A DNA stretch of 15,039 bases from Alteromonadaceae bacterium. GTDB lineage: Bacteria; Pseudomonadota; Gammaproteobacteria; Pseudomonadales; Oleiphilaceae. Every line of letters starts with the position of its first letter. Positions within the stretch are counted from its first letter, which is position 1. The notes under the pieces were generated by a model that worked only from the letters and a program-made list of their open reading frames with translations, was not told the DNA's origin and searched no databases. The position numbers and the translations under genes are program-made. The DNA lies in contig JABXHG010000138.1 of NCBI GenBank assembly GCA_013393545.1, forward strand, positions 1-15,039, read 5' to 3'. This document shows positions 7,173 to 13,603 of the stretch, one piece after another.

Positions 7173-8012
7173 TTAAATCAACCGCATCGACAAATCTACT
7201 GCTTTCACGCTCTTGGTCAGATTGCCGATGGAGATGTAATCCACGCCGGTCTCGGCAATAGGTACCAGAGTCTGGTCATTGACCCCGCCGGAGGCTTCCA
7301 GTTTCGCCTTGCCGTTGGTTAGCGCAACCGCCTGGCGCATATCCTCCAGTGAAAACTCGTCCAGCATGATGATGTCGGCACCGGCCTCCAGGGCCTCGGC
7401 CAATTCCTCCAGGTTTTCCGTTTCCACTTCCACCGGCTTGCCCGGTGCCACCCGGTGCGCCTCCGCCACGGCTCTGGCAATTGAGCCGCAGGCGGCAATG
7501 TGGTTTTCCTTGATCAGAAATGCATCCCAAAGGCCGATCCGGTGGTTGTCACAGCCGCCACAGGTCACCGCGTATTTTTGGGCCAGGCGCAGACCGGGCA
7601 GGGTTTTGCGGGTATCCAGCAGGCGCACGTTGGTGTGGGCAACGCGAGTGGCATAGCCAGCGCAGCGGGTGGCAACGCCAGACAACGTTTGCAGCCAGTT
7701 CAGTGCGGAACGTTCAGCGGTCAGCAGGGAACGGGCGGGGCCATGCATGCGGAAAATGACATCGTCGCGCTGGATGTCGTCACCGTCTTCGAACAGCCAT
7801 TCCAGCTCAACCGCCGGGTCCACCTGGCGGAAAACTTCCTCGGCCCAGGCCCGGCCGGCCAGTCTGGCATTTTCCCGGGTGATCACGCGGCCTTTGGCTA
7901 CTGCCTCGGCGGGAATCAGCCGGGCGGTAATATCGCCATCACCGATATCTTCGCGAAGACTCTGGGCAACGGTTTCAATGCGGGCCTGGCGTAGCAGTTC
8001 AGGGGAGATCAT
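7173..8012 (-). CDS. nadC: Nicotinate-nucleotide diphosphorylase (carboxylating) NadC
   Basis: Quinolinate phosphoribosyltransferase, the step joining quinolinate and PRPP to give nicotinate mononucleotide and CO2 in de novo NAD synthesis; cytosolic, usually a dimer or hexamer. The 279-aa length is normal. Signature pieces are [18 protein letters not shown] (around residue 100), [10 protein letters not shown] (133-142), the [20 protein letters not shown] block with His157, Arg158 and Lys168, then [27 protein letters not shown] and LEASGGV. The ATG at 8012 follows a GGGA about 8 nt upstream and fits the family N-terminus. A good promoter lies just upstream at 8058-8086. It is divergent from DUF1631-ampD-ampE. 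nadC next to ampD is a familiar neighbourhood in gammaproteobacteria; here a large DUF1631 gene separates them. Confidence 0.97.
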   Translation of the reverse strand: MISPELLRQARIETVAQSLREDIGDGDITARLIPAEAVAKGRVITRENARLAGRAWAEEVFRQVDPAVELEWLFEDGDDIQRDDVIFRMHGPARSLLTAERSALNWLQTLSGVATRCAGYATRVAHTNVRLLDTRKTLPGLRLAQKYAVTCGGCDNHRIGLWDAFLIKENHIAACGSIARAVAEAHRVAPGKPVEVETENLEELAEALEAGADIIMLDEFSLEDMRQAVALTNGKAKLEASGGVNDQTLVPIAETGVDYISIGNLTKSVKAVDLSMRLI

Positions 8013-8057
8013 GGCGGTATCCCGGCAAGCTGTGAAAGTGGGTGGTCAAAGCGGGCA

Positions 8058-8086
8058 ATTCTAACCGTCGGGGGCGGATTCGCCAA
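8058..8086 (-). promoter_or_regulatory. Sigma-70-type promoter for nadC
   Basis: On the minus strand TTGGCG (8086-8081) and TAGAAT (8063-8058) are separated by exactly 17 nt, matching consensus at 4/6 and 5/6 positions. Transcription would start near 8051, giving a leader of about 40 nt before the nadC ATG. Confidence 0.6.
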
Positions 8087-8139
8087 ACGGTGGCTCAAGT
8101 GATGCTAAACTGTGATGCAGGTCGCCATTACACAAAAGA

Positions 8140-8169
8140 TGACAAAGTCAGGCGCAAATTGACAATTTG
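8140..8169. promoter_or_regulatory. Two adjacent dyads, possible operator between nadC and DUF1631
   Basis: TGACAAAGTCA (8140-8150, 4-bp arms) is followed 4 nt later by the 15-bp perfect palindrome CAAATTGACAATTTG (8155-8169, 7-bp arms around one A). Both contain TGACAA, at 8140 and 8160, so the copies are 20 bp apart, about two helical turns on the same face. This is the expected arrangement for a dimeric regulator binding twice. The inner dyad is centred about 63 nt upstream of the predicted DUF1631 transcript start. No regulator can be named from sequence. Confidence 0.4.
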
Positions 8170-8188
8170 AGGCCATATACTGGGTGCA

Positions 8189-8218
8189 TTGAATAGCTCA
8201 CAGTGGGGCTCATATAAT
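8189..8218 (+). promoter_or_regulatory. Promoter for DUF1631-ampD-ampE
   Basis: TTGAAT (8189-8194) and a perfect TATAAT (8213-8218) are separated by 18 nt. The -10 box overlaps the first in-frame ATG (8217), so a transcript starting around 8225 could not use that ATG. This supports translation from 8277. Confidence 0.55.
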
Positions 8219-8276
8219 GGTCAAGAGTAACAACGTTGTTTGCTTTTCAGGCAAGACCCAGGGAGAGAGGTCTGCA

Positions 8277-10487
8277 ATGCCAGCAGAATTGGTACGACTC
8301 AGGGACAGATCAGGCCAGACATTCAGGCAGGTACTGGCGCGCTTTTTCGAGCAGGCCGACGATACTCTTTTTGCTCTGGCAGACAAGGCGGGCTCCAACC
8401 AGGATCAGACTGCCTACTTCGATGCCATGCGAGAGTTGCGGCTTCGTCGCAAGTCCATGACCGTTTCGGTTCTTCAGCACGTCAGTGAGGCCTTTAACGA
8501 AATGTCGCGTGTCCGGCCAGGCACGTCTTCGTCGTCACTGGAGGAAATCGAAGAAGACGGTTTGAGTCTGATTGACCACGAGCAGCTCGAGCAGCAGGTG
8601 GCCATCAATAATCTGACCACGCGCTTGCGGAATCGCTATCAGGAATCCGTGCATTTGCTGTCGGCCCGAATTCGGCACCTGCTACCGGAGTTGGATTTGT
8701 CGGATGCCCAAATGCCACTGGGGCCAGAGGTGATATGTTCAGCCATTGGAGAAGCCTGCGCTGATCTGGATATAGACATTCGCGCGAAGCTGGTTGTCCT
8801 TAAGCTGTTCGAACGGCTCATGGTTGGCCAGCTCGATGCCTTCTATCGCGATTGCAATCAGATGCTGATTGACTCCGGTGTATTGCCGGAAATGAAGCGC
8901 CCGCCGGTTGGACGCCCGTCTCTTGCTGCTGCCCCATCTAAAAGTAACCCTTCTCCATCTGCTGCCGGGCATTCAATGGTCGAGGCTCCGGCGGCATCAC
9001 CGGGTGCGTCGTCAACCGAGAATTCACCTGTTACTTTTCAGGAGCTGGCTTCGTTGCTCCGGCAGGATCAGGGAGAGGAAGTCCTCGGGCACGCACGTGC
9101 TTCTGCGGCGAGGGTCATGGACACCGGTCAGTTGGTCAGTGAGTTGGATCAGCTGCAGGTTGCTGCCAGAGACTCCGTGAACGACTTCTCAATGCCACTC
9201 CGGGAGCAGTTGCAACCGCTGCTACAAGACTCGCCGAGCCAGGTGGCTCAGGCAGACGGTGATGTCATCAACCTGGTCGCCATGCTGTTTGACTTTATCG
9301 TGGAGGATCGGCAGTTACATCCCGTCATGAAAGTCCTGATTGGCCGGTTACAGATTCCGGTTTTAAAGGTGGCTCTCAGCGATCGCAATTTTTTCAACCG
9401 TGGGGGCCATCCGGTTCGCAAGCTGTTGAATGAATTGGCGCTGGCAGCCATTGGCTGGAGCGAGAAGCGTGAAGGTGCCCGCGATCCGTTGCGCGACAAG
9501 ATAACGGAAATAGTGAATCGGGTATTGGAAGAGTTCACAACCGATACAGCCTTGTTTGAAGAGTTGCTCGAAGACTTCGGTCATTTCATGGACCTGGATC
9601 GTCGCCGTCGCGAATTGGTGGAACAGCGCCTGAGAGATGCCGAAGAAGGGCGTGCGAAGCAGGAACGGGCCAGCCAGCTGGCCACCGAGGTGATTCATGC
9701 TCAGACTGATGGCCGGGATATTCCTGCGCCTATCAGTCATTTGCTGAACGAGGCCTGGACTCGTTATTTACAGTGGCTGGTCTTGCGAAACGGCGAGGAT
9801 GGCGAGCCGTGGAAACGGGCTTGTGAAATTACTGCCCGGCTGGTTTGGAGCGTTGACCCGTCTCCGGTCACAGAGCAAACACGTGCTGAATTGCTGAGAG
9901 TCATTCCGGGAATTGTGGACGATGTTCGTAAGGCGCTTCAGGAAATCTCCTGGGACCCCTTTGCCACGGATACCGTGGTGCGTGATCTGGAATTGGCTCA
10001 CGTTGACGTGCTGCAAAGACTGGTGACCGCGCCAGTTGAGGATCAAGAATCAGAACCGGAAATCAATGCTCCTGGCGAGTCTGTTGTTGAGCCGGACGTT
10101 CCGGAGCAGGAAGTGGGGGAAGCGCTGGAAAGTGAAACCCCCGCGGAGATTGAGAGCCCGGTACTGGAGACGGTGGAGCAGCCTGATGAGACTGTGCCCT
10201 CCATACCGGAAGAATGGTTGGCTCAGGCTGATCGGCTCACTGTTGGTTCCTGGGTGGAAATAGTGGACGAAAGTATCCGGGGGCGCTGCAAGCTGGCGGC
10301 GTTTATTCGCGCCACGGGCAAATACATCTTCGTCAACCGCAGCGGTGCGAAGGTGGCCGAATACCATCGGGAAGATCTGGCCGAAGCCTTGCGGGACGGT
10401 TTGATTACCATGCTTGATGACGGTCTGATCTTTGACCGGGCGCTGGAATCCATCATCGATAACCTGCGGCACAACCGTAAAGACTGA
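8277..10487 (+). CDS. DUF1631 family protein, large, function unknown
   Basis: A 736-aa protein that I recognise as DUF1631 by the opening LVRLRDRSGQTFRQVLARFFEQADDTLFALADKAGSNQDQTAYFDAMRELRLRR-type segment and the C-terminal block from about residue 645. That block holds GSWVEIVDE, RCKLAAFIRATGKYIFVNRSG and EDLAEALRDG, and looks like a small beta-rich module. Between them is a mostly helical region, interrupted by a Pro/Ser/Ala-rich linker (about residues 206-255) and a strongly acidic Glu/Pro/Val linker (about 585-645). There is no signal peptide or membrane segment, so it is probably cytosolic. No catalytic motif is recognised. An in-frame ATG at 8217 would add 20 residues, but it lies in a TATAAT box, while 8277 has GGAGAGAGG 6 nt upstream. 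ampD follows after 68 nt, so it likely shares a transcript with ampD-ampE. A role in envelope or signalling functions would be inference only. Confidence 0.85.
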   Translation: MPAELVRLRDRSGQTFRQVLARFFEQADDTLFALADKAGSNQDQTAYFDAMRELRLRRKSMTVSVLQHVSEAFNEMSRVRPGTSSSSLEEIEEDGLSLIDHEQLEQQVAINNLTTRLRNRYQESVHLLSARIRHLLPELDLSDAQMPLGPEVICSAIGEACADLDIDIRAKLVVLKLFERLMVGQLDAFYRDCNQMLIDSGVLPEMKRPPVGRPSLAAAPSKSNPSPSAAGHSMVEAPAASPGASSTENSPVTFQELASLLRQDQGEEVLGHARASAARVMDTGQLVSELDQLQVAARDSVNDFSMPLREQLQPLLQDSPSQVAQADGDVINLVAMLFDFIVEDRQLHPVMKVLIGRLQIPVLKVALSDRNFFNRGGHPVRKLLNELALAAIGWSEKREGARDPLRDKITEIVNRVLEEFTTDTALFEELLEDFGHFMDLDRRRRELVEQRLRDAEEGRAKQERASQLATEVIHAQTDGRDIPAPISHLLNEAWTRYLQWLVLRNGEDGEPWKRACEITARLVWSVDPSPVTEQTRAELLRVIPGIVDDVRKALQEISWDPFATDTVVRDLELAHVDVLQRLVTAPVEDQESEPEINAPGESVVEPDVPEQEVGEALESETPAEIESPVLETVEQPDETVPSIPEEWLAQADRLTVGSWVEIVDESIRGRCKLAAFIRATGKYIFVNRSGAKVAEYHREDLAEALRDGLITMLDDGLIFDRALESIIDNLRHNRKD

Positions 10488-10497
10488 GATCGTGGTA

Positions 10498-10550
10498 TCC
10501 CCGGGCGGTTTGTGATTCAATCCGCTGAGTAAATCCAACTGCTCCGGGGA
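10498..10550 (+). promoter_or_regulatory. Possible hairpin covering the ampD ribosome binding site
   Basis: TCCCCGG (10498-10504) is complementary to CCGGGGA (10544-10550), and the latter contains the GGGGA Shine-Dalgarno used for ampD. A 7-bp stem with a 39-nt loop could hide the site, perhaps making ampD translation depend on ribosomes finishing the DUF1631 gene 11 nt upstream of the stem. The long loop makes this weak. Confidence 0.2.
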
Positions 10551-10555
10551 CTGTT

Positions 10556-11167
10556 TTGCACCAACCGAACGCCAGCCATTCGTCCACTCCGTCCGCTGAA
10601 ACGATTGCGGCCCTTCGGGAAACCGGGCGTTTTGCCGGTGCCCGCTGGTGTCCCTCTCCGAATTTTGGCCAGCGTCCCGAGGGCGCCACTATCTCTCTGT
10701 TGGTGGTGCACAATATCAGTTTGCCACCGGGGCAGTTCGGTGGTTCTCATATCGAAGACTTTTTCTGTAACCGCCTGCAGGCAGATCAGCATCCCTACTT
10801 CGCTACCATCGCCCCCCTGCAGGTGTCTGCCCATGCATTGATCCGCCGCGACGGCTCGGTGGTGCAGTTCGTTAGCTGCCTGGACCGGGCCTGGCATGCC
10901 GGCCGTTCGAGCTTTCTGGGGGAGGAAGAGTGCAATGATTTCTCCATTGGCATCGAACTTGAAGGGGCCGATGATGTTCCCTACACGCCAGAGCAGTACG
11001 CCGTGCTGGCCCGCCTTGCGAGGCAAGTGATGGCTGCCTGGCCAGCGGTCACGCCGGAGCGGATAACCGGCCATTGCGACATTGCCCCGGGCCGAAAAAC
11101 CGACCCCGGTCCGGCCTTCAGCTGGTCCCGGTTTCATGATGTGTTACTGGATGCGGAGACTGTCTGA
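10556..11167 (+). CDS. ampD: 1,6-anhydro-N-acetylmuramyl-L-alanine amidase AmpD (TTG start)
   Basis: A cytosolic zinc amidase that removes the peptide from 1,6-anhydroMurNAc-peptides during peptidoglycan recycling; loss of it raises AmpR-driven beta-lactamase in species that carry ampC. The 203-aa product has all signatures: LLVVHNISLPPGQFGG with zinc ligand His52, SAHALIRRDGSVVQFV, RAWHAGRSSFLGEEECNDFSIGIELEG, and GHCDIAPGRKTDPGPAF with His173 and Asp183. The His173-Asp183 spacing equals E. coli His154-Asp164. There is no in-frame ATG until deep in the protein (residue 159), so the start must be non-ATG; TTG at 10556 has GGGGA 5 nt upstream. The N-terminal ~20 residues (HQPNASHSSTPSAET) are a polar extension absent from E. 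coli AmpD. The ampE ATG follows the TGA immediately. Confidence 0.95.
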   Translation: MHQPNASHSSTPSAETIAALRETGRFAGARWCPSPNFGQRPEGATISLLVVHNISLPPGQFGGSHIEDFFCNRLQADQHPYFATIAPLQVSAHALIRRDGSVVQFVSCLDRAWHAGRSSFLGEEECNDFSIGIELEGADDVPYTPEQYAVLARLARQVMAAWPAVTPERITGHCDIAPGRKTDPGPAFSWSRFHDVLLDAETV

Positions 11168-12055
11168 ATGACCCTGTTGGTATTGTTGCTGGCCTATGTG
11201 ATTCGTCGCAGGCTGGATGGAGCCAACCGTTTGTCGACCGACGGGGTTTGGCGACAGTGGTTCAGCGCCTATACCCGCGCCCGGGCCGGGCGGGAAGATG
11301 CGCTCCTGCCCGGCTTTATACGGGTGCTGGTGCCGACACTGTTGCTGACGGGGTTGTGGCTTCTTGCCCTGGACCAGGGGCTGCGCTGGGCGCTGTCCCC
11401 CCTGGAGCTGGTGGCTCTGGTGTTGCTGATGGGTGCGCCGGGCTGGCGCCAGGTGTTGGAAGCCTACAGCCAGGCCTGGGGCCGGGGCGACATGCAGGCC
11501 GCCTGGCGGCATATTCAGCGCTGGTTACCGGCGGCGGAGCGGGGTGAGGCGTTGTCGCCGGAAGCCATGCACTTGTCCTTGTCCCGCACTCTGATGACCT
11601 CGGTGTTCGAGCGTTTCTTTCTGGTGGTGTTCTGGTATGTGGTGGGTGGCCTGCCGGCGGCGTTTCTGGCCCGCAGCCTGGTAGCGCTGGCCGAGCACTG
11701 GCCGCAGGCACCGGCGCGGGTAAGGTTTGCCCGAATGGTTGATGTGATCGGCTGGATTCCGTCCCGCTTGTTGGCCCTGACCTTCGGGCTGGCGGGGGAT
11801 CTGGCGGGGTGGTCGCAAAAAATCCGCCGGGTACTGCCGGGTTTCCGGCAACGTAATCATCAGGTGCTGATGACAGCAGCGGATGGCGCACTGACCGGCT
11901 ATGCGCTGGATCCTTCCAGGTTCTCAGGCCTGCACCCGCAGGAATGGCCGGATTTCGGTGGTCGAAGCCTGACCGCGATTCGCGATCTGCTCAATCGCAG
12001 CATGCTGGTGTGGATTTGTGTGATCGCGCTGCTAGTGATTGCCGGCCTGGTTTAA
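11168..12055 (+). CDS. ampE: AmpE-like inner-membrane protein, regulatory signalling modulator
   Basis: A 295-aa integral membrane protein, matching AmpE in size (E. coli 284 aa), position and character. Hydrophobic segments lie at about residues 2-12 (TLLVLLLAYVI), 50-70 (VLVPTLLLTGLWLLALDQGL), 75-92, 145-170 (FERFFLVVFWYVVGGLPAAF) and 277-295 (LVWICVIALLVIAGLV). Cytoplasmic or periplasmic stretches between them contain W- and R-rich sequence such as YTRARAGREDALLPGFIRV. Its ATG directly abuts the ampD stop with no spacer, so the pair is translationally coupled. AmpE acts as an accessory membrane component of the ampD-linked cell-wall signalling pathway; its molecular activity is not settled. 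No ampC or ampR is in the window, so a beta-lactam link cannot be read from here. Confidence 0.88.
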   Translation: MTLLVLLLAYVIRRRLDGANRLSTDGVWRQWFSAYTRARAGREDALLPGFIRVLVPTLLLTGLWLLALDQGLRWALSPLELVALVLLMGAPGWRQVLEAYSQAWGRGDMQAAWRHIQRWLPAAERGEALSPEAMHLSLSRTLMTSVFERFFLVVFWYVVGGLPAAFLARSLVALAEHWPQAPARVRFARMVDVIGWIPSRLLALTFGLAGDLAGWSQKIRRVLPGFRQRNHQVLMTAADGALTGYALDPSRFSGLHPQEWPDFGGRSLTAIRDLLNRSMLVWICVIALLVIAGLV

Positions 12056-12077
12056 ACACCGACAATCACTGGCGTTG

Positions 12078-12112
12078 CTGGCTTTTTACTGTTAAAGCCC
12101 AGACTTCTTTTG
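12078..12112 (+). terminator. Possible terminator after ampE
   Basis: CTGGCTTT (12078-12085) pairs with AAAGCCCAG (12094-12102) with one bulged C across an 8-nt loop, and is followed by ACTTCTTTTG. It begins 23 nt after the ampE stop and overlaps the last codons of the converging adenosyltransferase gene. The stem is short and the T tract broken, so efficiency is doubtful. Confidence 0.35.
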
Positions 12113-12649
12113 TTCCCACAGAATTTCCTGGGCGCCTCCCCGGCGCGCCAGTACCCGCGCCACCACAAACAGCAGATCCGACAACCGATTCAGGTAATGC
12201 CGGGAATTGGTGTTGATGGAATCCTCGTGGCCCAGAGCCACCACCACCCGCTCGGCGCGCCGGCACACGGCGCGGGCCATGTGGCACTGGGCCGCCGCCG
12301 GAGAGCCGCCGGGCAGGATGAAGTTTTTCAGCGGTGGAATGCCTTCGTTGTATTCATCCAGTGTGGCTTCCAGCCAGTCGATGTGTTCGTCACCAATCAC
12401 CTTGCTGCCGGGAATGGCGAACTCGCCCCCCAGGTCAAACAGGTGGTGCTGAATGCGGCGCAGAACCTCGATCAGCGCATCGTCTTCCGGCAGGGTTTCC
12501 ACCAGAATGCCAATATGGCAGTTCAGCTCGTCGGCGGTGCCCATGGCTTCCACGCGCTGGGCGTTTTTGGCAATGCGGTTGCCGTCGGCCAGGCCGGTGG
12601 AGCCGTCGTCTCCGGTTCGGGTGTAGATCTTCGACAGGCGGTTGCCCAT
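12092..12649 (-). CDS. Cob(I)yrinic acid a,c-diamide adenosyltransferase, PduO type
   Basis: Transfers the 5'-deoxyadenosyl group of ATP to cob(I)alamin or cob(I)yrinate diamide, making coenzyme B12; cytosolic trimer in this family. The 185-aa product begins [20 protein letters not shown], whose [11 protein letters not shown] is the ATP-binding loop of PduO-type (ATR) enzymes. The [11 protein letters not shown] segment, the helix [18 protein letters not shown] and the closing [17 protein letters not shown] are all conserved signatures. The frame is open to 12703, but the ATG at 12649 starts right at the conserved region and has GGAG about 8 nt upstream. It lies 63 nt after panE on the same strand. 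No other B12 genes are in the window, so it may serve de novo synthesis or salvage. It is not the CobA/BtuR type. Confidence 0.93.
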   Translation of the reverse strand: MGNRLSKIYTRTGDDGSTGLADGNRIAKNAQRVEAMGTADELNCHIGILVETLPEDDALIEVLRRIQHHLFDLGGEFAIPGSKVIGDEHIDWLEATLDEYNEGIPPLKNFILPGGSPAAAQCHMARAVCRRAERVVVALGHEDSINTNSRHYLNRLSDLLFVVARVLARRGGAQEILWEQKKSGL

Positions 12650-12712
12650 GGTGTCGCTCCGTTGATGATTTGGAAGGTTTGAAAGATTGGTGTGTTTGCT
12701 CAAAAAGGGCAG

Positions 12713-13600
12713 TCAATCGCTCAGTTGTTTTACCCTTTTGGTGAGCATTTGGTTCACCGGGGTGGCGATATCCAGTGTTTTGCCCAGCGCTGCCAGGTAA
12801 CCGTTGATGTAATCAATTTCAGTGGGGCGCCCGGCCAGCATGTCGGCGCGCATGGACGAGGTGTTACGGGCGGTGTTCCGGGCCACGGTCTCAATGTTGC
12901 TGCGAAGTTGTTCCGGCGCCACCAGGCCTTGCCCAGCGCCGGCCATCAGGCTGGCGACTTCCTCGCTCAGTGGTGTGATCCATTGCCGGAATAGCGGTGC
13001 CTCGAGAATCTCTCCGTTGGGGCAATCGAGTAGCGCCGTGAACGGATTGATGCCGGCGTTGATCACGAGCTTTTGCCATAGGCGCGGCAGTATGTCGGTC
13101 TCCGCATGAACGGTCAGGCCGCTTTCCGTCAGTTGGCCGACGACGCTGTCCAGTCGGGATTCAGCGGTTCGGGTGAGTGGTCCCACCCAGGTTTCCCCCT
13201 TGCCGGCATGGACGGTTCTGTCCGGGGAAGGGCGGTTCGCGCCTTCGGTGGTGGAGGCGGCCAGGATGGGGCGCTCGGGCCAGGTGTCCGCGACTTGTTG
13301 CTGGCTGCCCAGGCCATTCTGAAAAAGCACAATCGGAGTGTTGGCGGGCATATCGGGAAGCGTGGTGTGCAGCGCGTCCAGGGTGTCGCCCGCCTTGGTG
13401 GTGACCAGCAGCAGCTCCGGCGTTCCATCAGACCCAAGTTGAGGGATATCGACCGGGTAGGCTTCGCCGCTCACGGAGTGGAACTGATAAGGGATGGAAT
13501 CGGAGGGAGCACCCGGGCGGGGCACAAAGGCGGCCCGCCCGGCTGGCAGTGATGCGGCCCAGAGCCGGCCCAGGGAGCCGGCACCCAGAATCGCAATCAT
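12713..13600 (-). CDS. panE: 2-dehydropantoate 2-reductase (ketopantoate reductase) PanE
   Basis: NADPH-dependent reduction of ketopantoate to pantoate on the way to pantothenate and coenzyme A; cytosolic. The 295-aa product opens with the Rossmann motif MIAILGAGSLG (glycines 6, 8, 11), then LLLVTTKA and VLFQNGLGSQ at the end of the nucleotide domain. The catalytic and binding residues are present: Lys177 and Asn181 in WQKLVINAGINPFTAL, Ser249 and Glu261 in NTSSMRADMLAGRPTEIDYINGYL, spaced as E. coli Lys176/Asn180 and Ser244/Glu256. Its ATG begins 3 nt after the valS TAA, so it is almost certainly co-transcribed with valS. The wider PanE/ApbA family includes enzymes with other substrates, but conservation of all named residues favours true ketopantoate reductase. 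Confidence 0.92.
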   Translation of the reverse strand: MIAILGAGSLGRLWAASLPAGRAAFVPRPGAPSDSIPYQFHSVSGEAYPVDIPQLGSDGTPELLLVTTKAGDTLDALHTTLPDMPANTPIVLFQNGLGSQQQVADTWPERPILAASTTEGANRPSPDRTVHAGKGETWVGPLTRTAESRLDSVVGQLTESGLTVHAETDILPRLWQKLVINAGINPFTALLDCPNGEILEAPLFRQWITPLSEEVASLMAGAGQGLVAPEQLRSNIETVARNTARNTSSMRADMLAGRPTEIDYINGYLAALGKTLDIATPVNQMLTKRVKQLSD

Positions 13601-13603
13601 GGT

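Noticed and set aside
8159..8181. TTGACA (8159) and TATACT (8176) as a promoter
   Set aside because: Spacing is only 11 nt, far too short for sigma-70. The TTGACA belongs to the palindrome at 8155-8169.
12702..12739. Hairpin AAAAGGG...CCCTTTTT (minus strand) at the panE 3' end
   Set aside because: 7-bp AT-rich stem with a 23-nt loop partly inside panE; too weak to call a terminator.
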